NCBI GenBank assembly: GCA_946187325.1
Contig: CAMHQC010000021.1
Span: 1-39,744 of the forward strand
Length of the DNA stretch: 39,744 nt
Origin: an uncultured Clostridia bacterium
GTDB taxonomy: Bacteria > Bacillota > Clostridia > Oscillospirales > Acutalibacteraceae
Reading direction: 5' to 3'
Shown here piece by piece: positions 33,989 through 39,744 of this stretch. Positions within the stretch are counted from its first letter, which is position 1, and each line of letters starts with the position of its first letter. The notes under the pieces are model-generated. The model was not told where the DNA came from. It did not search any database and was given only the letters and a program-made list of their open reading frames with translations. The translations under genes and the position numbers were made by a program.

Positions 33989-35254
33989 TTACTTTTCCAA
34001 TTCTTCTTTACCTACGGCGAGCATAAGCTTAATTCTGTTTTCCTGATTAACCTTGGGCGCGCCGGGGTCATAGTCGATAGTAACGATATTAGCTTTAGGA
34101 TTAACCTCTTTAATCTTGCGAACAGCGCCTTTACCGTTAATATGATTCGGCAGACAGCCGAACGGCTGAGCGCAAACGATATTCTCGTAACCGCTCTCGG
34201 CGAGCTCGAGCATCTCGGCGGTCAAAAGCCAACCCTCGCCCATCTTTGAGCCGTAGCCGATAACGGGCTTAACGAGCTTTTTAATATGGGCGTATTCTCC
34301 GGGAGGAGTAAAGCCGTACTTCTTGGTATATTTAATAATCATAGCCTCGAGCTTCGAGAGATAATTGAACAGCACGGTGCAGACCTGAAACTTAGCCTTG
34401 CTTCCGCCGTAGAGCTTAATATCCTCTAATCTGTTATCGACCTTAAACAGAGCGAATCCCATAATACCCGGTAGGTTAACCTCACAATCCTGCTCGGCTA
34501 AGAACTGTTCGAGATCGTTATTGCCGAGGCGCGCGTATTTTACGTAAATCTCGCCGACAACTCCGACCTTAACCTTGGGAGTTTTCTTGAGCTCGATTTT
34601 AGAGAAGCTCTTACAGATTTTATCGAGATAAGCCCCGATTTCTTTCGGGCGGTAGCTGTCGCCCTTAGCGAACTCGTCGGTAAGCTGTTTTACCCATTTT
34701 TCGACAAGCTTCATACTCTCACCCTTATTCACCTCGTAGGGCTTGGTTTGGTTAGATAAGAGCATAAGCGCGTCGCCGTAAACAAGCCCCGCCACAAAGC
34801 GCCTGATAAGCGGAACGGTGAGGTGAAAGCCGGGGTTTTTCTCCATTCCGATTGAAAGCGAGATTACGGGAACCTGATTAAAGCCCGCTTTTTTCAGCGC
34901 TTTTCTGAGCAGGAAAATATAGTTGCTGGCTCGGCAACCTCCGCCCGTCTGAGTTATCATCAGCGCTGTTTTATTAACGTCGTACTTTCCCGACTGGAGC
35001 GCGTGGATAAGCTGGCCGATAACGAGAAGCGCGGGGTAACAGGTGTCGTTATGGACGTATTTTAAGCCTGTCTGGGCAATCTCGGGACCTGTAGTATCGA
35101 CAAGCTCGAGGTTGTATCCCGCGTGGATAAATACATTTTTAATAATGCTGAAATGAATCGGCGCCATCGACGGAGCGAGGATAGTATAACCCTCGTCCTT
35201 CATCTCTTTGGTAAAGAGCAGACGACCTTTATCATCATACTTTAACTCTGCCAT
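33989..35254 (-). CDS. 2-hydroxyacyl-CoA dehydratase-like protein (COG3581 type), 421 aa
   Basis: This cytoplasmic iron-sulfur protein resembles the C-terminal part of large activase/dehydratase fusion proteins. Candidate cluster cysteines are in NDTCYPALLVIGQLIHAL, TQTGGGCRASNYIFLLRKAL and CAQPFGCLPNHINGKG. The last motif is typical of HgdB/HgdC-related COG3581 proteins. It follows the 969-aa activase gene by 9 bases and has AAGGGA 6 bases before its ATG, so the two are co-translated and probably form one complex. The reaction is not known. Relatives reduce difficult substrates with ATP-driven electrons; this one may do so too. Confidence 0.85.
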   Translation of the reverse strand: MAELKYDDKGRLLFTKEMKDEGYTILAPSMAPIHFSIIKNVFIHAGYNLELVDTTGPEIAQTGLKYVHNDTCYPALLVIGQLIHALQSGKYDVNKTALMITQTGGGCRASNYIFLLRKALKKAGFNQVPVISLSIGMEKNPGFHLTVPLIRRFVAGLVYGDALMLLSNQTKPYEVNKGESMKLVEKWVKQLTDEFAKGDSYRPKEIGAYLDKICKSFSKIELKKTPKVKVGVVGEIYVKYARLGNNDLEQFLAEQDCEVNLPGIMGFALFKVDNRLEDIKLYGGSKAKFQVCTVLFNYLSKLEAMIIKYTKKYGFTPPGEYAHIKKLVKPVIGYGSKMGEGWLLTAEMLELAESGYENIVCAQPFGCLPNHINGKGAVRKIKEVNPKANIVTIDYDPGAPKVNQENRIKLMLAVGKEELEK

Positions 35255-35263
35255 AAAAATCCC

Positions 35264-38173
35264 TTATTCTTTCTCTATCGCGGATAAAAGACTTCTTATA
35301 CGAATTTTAACCGCGCCTAAGTTTGTGATTTCATCTATCTTAATCTGGGTATAAATCTTCTTATTGCGTTCGAGGATTTCTCTAACCTCGTCGGTAGTAA
35401 TCGCGTCAACTCCGCAACCGAACGAAACGAGCTGAACGAGCTGCATATCGTCGCGCTTAGAGATATAGTTCGCCGCGGCGTAGAGCCTTGAGTGATAAGT
35501 CCACTGGTTCAGAACCGCCGTGTTGAACTGCGGCGCTCTCGCGCTTACGACATCCTCGCTCACGACGCTAACGTTAAAGCCCGCGATAAGCTTGTCGATA
35601 CCATGGTTGATTTCGGGGTCGATATGATACGGACGTCCCGCGAGTACGATAATCTCTCTGCCGTTCTGTTCCGCTTCGTTTATAATCTCGTCGCCTCTGA
35701 TACGAAGTCTTGAGAAATAGTCCTCGTACTCCTTATACGCGGCTTTAGCGGCGGATTTAACCTCGCCCGCGGTAAGACTCGGGAAGTAGCGCGATAAATT
35801 CTCGTACGCTTTCTTCGGGAAGTCCTTGGGACGATGTATTCCGAGATAGGGCATAATAAAGTTAATATCCCTGATACCCTTCATATTATTTTTAATTACC
35901 TCGGGATAATAAGCGACCACGGGGCAGTTGTAGTTATTATCGCTCATACCCTCGTCGAAGTTATACGACATACAGGGATAGAAGATGTTTTCGATTCCCT
36001 GATCTAAAAGCCACTGAACGTGACCGTGCATAAGCTTAGCGGGGAAGCAGACGGTATCGCTCGGGATAGTCTGCTGGCCTTTCTGGTAAATCTTACGGTT
36101 AGAATACGGAGAATGTACTATCTTAAAGCCGAGCTCGGTAAAAAATCTCCACCAAAACGGCAACAGCTCGTACATATTAAGTCCCATAGGAATACCTATA
36201 GTACCTCTCCTGCCCTCCTGGGGCTTATACTGAGATAATAATTCGAGTTTATATGCGAAAATATTTCTGTCGTTATTCGGAGCTTTTTTGGTAATCGGAC
36301 GCTCGCAACGGTTGCCCGCGATAAACTTCTTACCGCCCGAGAATGTATTTACAGTAAGACGGCAGTTGTTATTACAAAGTCCGCAGTTAGTAACCTTAAT
36401 TTCGTGTACAAAGCTTTTGAGGTAATCCATATCGGCGATAGTTGACTTGGGATTCTCTTTATTCTGAACCTTTTGCATAGAATAAAGCGCCGCGCCGTAA
36501 GCGCCCATAAGTCCCGCGATATTACTTCTTACTACCTCTACGCCCATCTCCTGCTCAAACGCTCTGAGCACGGCGTTGTTAAGGAAGGTACCGCCCTGTA
36601 CTACTACACGTCGTCCGAGTTCATCGGGAGAAGCGGCTCTGATAACCTTATATAAGGCGTTTTTAACTACCGACAGCGAAAGTCCCGCGGAAATATCCTC
36701 GATAGTCGCGCCGTCCTTTTGCGCCTGTTTTACGGAGCTGTTCATAAATACCGTACAACGAGAGCCGAGGTCTACGGGGTGCTTAGCGTAAATACCCTTG
36801 TTCGCGAAATCCTCGATAGAATAACCGAGCGCGTTCGCGAAGGTCTGTAAAAAGCTTCCGCAGCCCGAGGAGCAAGCCTCGTTCAAGAACAGATTATCAA
36901 TCGTTCCGTTATGAATTTTAAAGCACTTAATATCCTGACCACCGATATCGATAACAAACTGAACGTCGGGCATAAAATGCTTAGCGGCGGTGAAGTGAGC
37001 GATAGTTTCAACTATACCGTAATCGACCGAAAAGGCGTTTTTGATAATATCCTCGCCGTAGCCTGTAACAGCCGACGAAGCTATATCCAAATCGGGATTA
37101 ATCTCATAAACCTTCTCCAAAAAGCCCTTAATAAGCTCAACGGGGTTTCCCTTTGATGCCATATACTCGGAGTATAAGAGCTCGCAGTCCTCGGATAATA
37201 CGACAGCTTTAACTGTAGTCGATCCCGAGTCCATACCGATATAAGCCTTGCCCTTATAGCCTTTAAGCTCTTTAGTATCGACATAAGCCTTGTTGTGACG
37301 CTCGATAAATTTATTATAATCCTCCTCACTCTCGAAAAGCGGAGGATTAAACGCGAAGTTACCTGTGCCTGTATAATGCTCGACGCTCTTTATAACTTCG
37401 TCGAAATCAATCGTTTTCTTGGAACAGAGAGCCGCTCCGCACGCAACGTAATACAGCGAGTTTTCGGGGCAGATACCCTCGGTTTTAAGTGTTTTATCGA
37501 AGCAGTTTCTAAGCTCGCTCATAAAGGTAAGCGGTCCGCCTAGGTACACAACCTGTCCCTCAATCTCACGACCCTGAGCGAGACCCGCGACTGTCTGGGA
37601 AACTACAGCGTTAAAGATGCTCTCGGCAATATCCGCCTTACGCGCGCCCTGGTTAAGAAGCGGCTGTATATCTGTTTTAGCGAAAACTCCGCAACGCGAA
37701 GCGATGGTGTAGGTTTTTTCGTGCTGCTTGGCGAGCTCGTCCATATCCTCCAAGGGTACGTTTAAAAGCGTCGCCATCTGGTCGATAAACGCGCCGGTAC
37801 CGCCCGCGCAGGTTCCGTTCATTCTAACCTCAAGTCCGCCCGAGAGGAAAAGAATTTTAGCGTCCTCTCCGCCGAGCTCGATTACCACGTCTGTACCGGG
37901 AATAAACGCATTCGCGGCAACTCGCGTAGCGTAAACCTCCTGCACAAAATCTATACCGCAGCTTTCGGCAACGCCCATACCCGCGCTGCCCGACATAGCG
38001 ACCGTCGCGTTTTCAACGCCGTCAACTTCCTTGCGTACAAGCGATAAAATCTCGCTGATTTTTTCGGTAATCCGGGAATAATGGCGCTGGTATGTACTAT
38101 ATATTAAGTTGTTGTCGTCATCAAGAACCACGCACTTAATGGTAGTAGAACCAATATCAAGACCGAGCTTCAT
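35264..38173 (-). CDS. Tandem BadF/BcrA/HgdC-type ATPase plus DUF2229 protein, 969 aa
   Basis: Two acetate-kinase-fold ATPase domains lie in tandem. Domain 1 (residues about 1-260) has GLDIGSTTIKCVVLD, ELGGEDAKI, NGTCAGGTGAFIDQMA and SRCGVFAKTDIQPLL. Domain 2 (about 310-570) has GMDSGSTTVKAVVLS, DIGGQDIK, NEACSSGCGSFLQTFA and SRCTVFMNSSVKQAQ. The cysteines in the CAGG/CGVF and CSSG/CTVF motifs are those that hold the bridging [4Fe-4S] cluster in HgdC. From about residue 590 a DUF2229-type part begins with NCGLCNNNCRLTVN. Such proteins use ATP to push an electron to a partner, here probably the 421-aa protein encoded 9 bases downstream. GGAGGGTG precedes the ATG. Confidence 0.9.
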   Translation of the reverse strand: MKLGLDIGSTTIKCVVLDDDNNLIYSTYQRHYSRITEKISEILSLVRKEVDGVENATVAMSGSAGMGVAESCGIDFVQEVYATRVAANAFIPGTDVVIELGGEDAKILFLSGGLEVRMNGTCAGGTGAFIDQMATLLNVPLEDMDELAKQHEKTYTIASRCGVFAKTDIQPLLNQGARKADIAESIFNAVVSQTVAGLAQGREIEGQVVYLGGPLTFMSELRNCFDKTLKTEGICPENSLYYVACGAALCSKKTIDFDEVIKSVEHYTGTGNFAFNPPLFESEEDYNKFIERHNKAYVDTKELKGYKGKAYIGMDSGSTTVKAVVLSEDCELLYSEYMASKGNPVELIKGFLEKVYEINPDLDIASSAVTGYGEDIIKNAFSVDYGIVETIAHFTAAKHFMPDVQFVIDIGGQDIKCFKIHNGTIDNLFLNEACSSGCGSFLQTFANALGYSIEDFANKGIYAKHPVDLGSRCTVFMNSSVKQAQKDGATIEDISAGLSLSVVKNALYKVIRAASPDELGRRVVVQGGTFLNNAVLRAFEQEMGVEVVRSNIAGLMGAYGAALYSMQKVQNKENPKSTIADMDYLKSFVHEIKVTNCGLCNNNCRLTVNTFSGGKKFIAGNRCERPITKKAPNNDRNIFAYKLELLSQYKPQEGRRGTIGIPMGLNMYELLPFWWRFFTELGFKIVHSPYSNRKIYQKGQQTIPSDTVCFPAKLMHGHVQWLLDQGIENIFYPCMSYNFDEGMSDNNYNCPVVAYYPEVIKNNMKGIRDINFIMPYLGIHRPKDFPKKAYENLSRYFPSLTAGEVKSAAKAAYKEYEDYFSRLRIRGDEIINEAEQNGREIIVLAGRPYHIDPEINHGIDKLIAGFNVSVVSEDVVSARAPQFNTAVLNQWTYHSRLYAAANYISKRDDMQLVQLVSFGCGVDAITTDEVREILERNKKIYTQIKIDEITNLGAVKIRIRSLLSAIEKE

Positions 38174-38214
38174 CCGACACCCTCCGTTTAACTATAGAAT
38201 TCCATATTCATTAT

Positions 38215-38243
38215 ATTATACCACAGCAAAAATAATTTCTCAA
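38215..38243 (-). promoter_or_regulatory. Promoter of the activase operon
   Basis: Minus strand TTGAGA, 17-base spacer, TATAAT (perfect -10). The leader is about 35 bases. Confidence 0.82.
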
Positions 38244-38380
38244 CAATTTTTTGTAGTCATCTTTAGCGTTATGTCTATATACAAAGCCGTCAATAAATCA
38301 AGATTGATACGGAGCGTTAGCACGTATTTGCACTATCCTTTCGCCAAAGGCAACTTTGTCATTTTGAGCGGAGCGGAAAA

Positions 38381-38425
38381 TACACTCGTACCCCTAACAC
38401 GCTAATGATAAGGGGTACGAGTGTA
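38381..38425 (-). terminator. Probable terminator of the transporter gene
   Basis: Perfect 15-bp stem TACACTCGTACCCCT / AGGGGTACGAGTGTA with a 15-base loop. The minus-strand tail is TTTTCCGC. It is the strongest hairpin downstream of the transporter stop. Confidence 0.6.
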
Positions 38426-38537
38426 ATAAGCGATTGTGGATTGTCGTCTTGAGGATAATCGGCTGTTTAGGAAAACCAGCCTCGAAACACCGCAGAGGGT
38501 GTTCCCAACTATGCTGAGTTAAGTACCTGCTATTCGG

Positions 38538-38558
38538 CTTCTCCTCAAGGAGAAGGCA
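38538..38558. repeat. Second copy of the CTTCTCCT-CA-AGGAGAAG hairpin repeat
   Basis: Identical over 20 bases to 4213-4232. Here it lies next to GGCAAATG, as it does in the first copy, where GGCAAATGCCC precedes it. Confidence 0.75.
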
Positions 38559-38567
38559 AATGCGGGC

Positions 38568-38595
38568 TGTCATTCCGAGCCTGTCGAGGAATTCC
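38568..38595. repeat. Dispersed repeat forming the 3' end of the transporter gene
   Basis: TGTCATTCCGAGC-CTGTCGAGGAATTCC belongs to the TGTCATTCxGAGC...GAGGAATxC type of repeat, with a diverged relative at 38357-38376 (TGTCATTTTGAGCGGAGCGG). It overlaps the last codons and the TGA stop of the transporter gene. Confidence 0.6.
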
Positions 38596-39520
38596 GGCGG
38601 CGATATATCCCCGCGAGAATCGCGCCCGAGATATTATGCCAAACAGAAAACACCGCGCCGGGTACAGTTGCTAACGCAAGCTGCGGGAAGGCTGTTGCCG
38701 CGAGGCTTGTCGCCAACCCCGAGTTCTGCATACCGATTTCGATAGAAAGCGCCTTTGTTTTCGGCAGATTGAGCTTCAATAGCTTTCCGACCCCAAAACC
38801 ACACAGATACCCCAGCAGATTGTGCAATATTACGACAACCAGCACGAGCGCGCCGCAGGTATAGATTTTTTCGGCGTTATGAGATACCACAGCGGCAACA
38901 ATAAGGCAAATGGCAATTGTCGAAACCATAGGCAAAACACTCACGAGCCTTTGTGTTACCTTTCCGAAAAGCCTGTTTATAATAAATCCGAGTATTATCG
39001 GGATTAAAATTACCTGAACAATACTCAAAAACATTGCCCATACATCTACCTTTACCGTAGTCCGCAAAAGCAGGTATGTAATCGCCGGGGTAAACAGCGG
39101 CGCTAAAAGCGTGTTAACGCTTGTCATTCCGATAGACAGCGCAACGTCGCCCTTTGAGAAATATGTTATTACATTACTCGACGTTCCGCCCGGACAGGTT
39201 CCGACCAGCACCACTCCCGCCGTAAGCGCCGGGTCAAGCCGGAATACTGCGCTCAGACCGAACGCCAGCGCGGGCATTATTATAAACTGAGCCGCACAGC
39301 CGATGATTATATCCCTCGGCCTTTTAAATACAAGCGCAAAATCCTTCGGCTTCATCGTAAGACCCATACCGAACATTACAACCATCAAAAGATAATTTAT
39401 CCACGAAGTGTCTATCCACAGCGACGACTGCGGTAAAAACAACGCCAATGCCGCGACAGCCAGCACAATAATTGCCATATACTTTCCGAAGCCCTCGGAT
39501 ATTTTACTTAATATACTCAT
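38570..39520 (-). CDS. Bile acid:sodium symporter (BASS) family transporter
   Basis: The 316-residue membrane protein has about nine to ten hydrophobic segments and BASS signatures: MFGMGLTMKPKDFALVFKRP, VLVGTCPGGTSSNVITYFSK (the crossover region that binds sodium and substrate) and IEIGMQNSGLATSLAATAFP. Family members move organic anions such as bile acids, pantoate or 2-keto acids with sodium; the substrate here is unknown. GGAGGAG precedes ATG 39520. The C-terminus is odd: after the last membrane helix the residues RRRNSSTGSE and the stop are encoded by a dispersed repeat, so the original tail has been replaced or trimmed. The core domain is complete and probably functional. Confidence 0.92.
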   Translation of the reverse strand: MSILSKISEGFGKYMAIIVLAVAALALFLPQSSLWIDTSWINYLLMVVMFGMGLTMKPKDFALVFKRPRDIIIGCAAQFIIMPALAFGLSAVFRLDPALTAGVVLVGTCPGGTSSNVITYFSKGDVALSIGMTSVNTLLAPLFTPAITYLLLRTTVKVDVWAMFLSIVQVILIPIILGFIINRLFGKVTQRLVSVLPMVSTIAICLIVAAVVSHNAEKIYTCGALVLVVVILHNLLGYLCGFGVGKLLKLNLPKTKALSIEIGMQNSGLATSLAATAFPQLALATVPGAVFSVWHNISGAILAGIYRRRNSSTGSE

Positions 39521-39575
39521 TAATAATATCTCCTCCGCGTAAATTCACCTATTACGCTTACTACCCTGAAAAAAA

Positions 39576-39616
39576 GTTTATTGTTTTACAGCACTGTAAA
39601 ACAGTTTCCAATAAAG
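39576..39616. repeat. Inverted-repeat element related to 31746-31785
   Basis: GTTTATTG with GTTTTACAG-CA-CTGTAAAAC and CCAATAAAG form a nested hairpin. Read on the minus strand (CTTTATTGGAAACTG...) it aligns well with the element at 31746-31785 (CTTTATAGGAAACTG...). Confidence 0.55.
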
Positions 39617-39623
39617 CAAAAAA

Positions 39624-39652
39624 GTGAGCCGAACCCGACTCACTCTGATTAA
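39624..39652 (-). terminator. Terminator-like hairpin near the right edge
   Basis: On the minus strand AGTGAG-TCGGGTTCGG-CTCACT is followed by TTTTTTGC. It could end a minus-strand gene beyond the window. Confidence 0.5.
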
Positions 39653-39657
39653 TTAAA

Positions 39658-39744
39658 TACCCTGAAAACTGAATAAAGAATTGGATAGCAGAGATAGCAC
39701 AACCTGAACCAAATATCTGTTGCTTTAGCTTCGAGCCTCAGCTT
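39658..39744 (+). other. Possible rRNA operon leader (boxA-like motif)
   Basis: ACCCTGAAAACTGAATAAAG resembles the TTGAAAACTGAATA motif that precedes 16S and 23S genes in many Firmicutes. No rRNA sequence itself is in the window, so the rRNA gene, if present, starts to the right. Confidence 0.35.

Larger units (their letters stand above)
38244..38569. other. Repeat-rich intergenic region between activase and transporter
   Basis: No gene is visible. The region is a patchwork of repeats and hairpins: TGTCATTTTGAGCGGAGCGG (38357-38376), a 15-bp perfect stem (38381-38425), GGCTG...CCAGCC and AACACC-N6-GGTGTT hairpins at about 38460-38503, and a second copy of the CTTCTCCTCAAGGAGAAGGC hairpin (38538-38557). 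Confidence 0.65.

Overview
The window looks like chromosome of a low-to-medium GC Firmicute of the Clostridia, most likely a gut Oscillospiraceae or Ruminococcus-type anaerobe. The basis is the gene content and order: hrcA-grpE-dnaK-dnaJ-prmA behind a CIRCE operator, pyruvate:ferredoxin oxidoreductase, a BspA-like leucine-rich-repeat surface protein with a Ruminococcus-style tail, 2-hydroxyacyl-CoA dehydratase activase proteins, and AAGGAG-type ribosome sites. The genus is inference. Most genes lie on the minus strand. The exceptions are a three-TM protein, rpsT, a 50-aa membrane protein, leuCD and pncC.

Layout. 1-694 is the 5' part of nifJ, cut by the window edge. 1.05-5.3 kb is an AT-rich accessory stretch: a 199-aa orphan, a secreted LRR protein, tandem hairpin repeats, a 146-bp inverted-repeat element, a 31-aa membrane peptide and a small lipoprotein-like gene interrupted by one frameshift. 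5.37-8.0 kb is an ABC exporter operon. 8.25-12.12 kb is malQ-glgP (alpha-glucan use). 12.38-16.24 kb is an operon of a MIF-type tautomerase, YjbQ, Ddl, MurF and a HAD phosphatase. 16.30-19.33 kb is an operon of two single-pass membrane proteins and an Mrp ATPase. 19.47-26.0 kb holds a membrane protein and the heat-shock operon. 26.1-27.8 kb holds small membrane proteins, rpsT and a Crp/Fnr regulator. 27.9-31.5 kb holds leuCD and ilvB, convergent. 31.85-33.9 kb holds mtnN-rsmE and divergent pncC. 34.0-38.2 kb is a split BadF/HgdC-type activase system. 38.57-39.52 kb is a bile-acid:sodium symporter family transporter. The right edge carries a motif like those ahead of rRNA genes.

Most of the window is ordinary housekeeping and metabolism with well-formed promoters and terminators. 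The points most worth a second look are the CUU-UAG-C junction in the small lipoprotein gene, a dispersed repeat that supplies the C-terminus and stop codon of the transporter, the 146-bp inverted-repeat element, paired motifs around the malQ promoter, an operator-like dyad before the ABC exporter, and the two-polypeptide form of the activase/dehydratase protein. I saw no CRISPR array, intact insertion sequence, prophage, tRNA or rRNA gene. I found no clear evidence of a wholly new multi-gene system.
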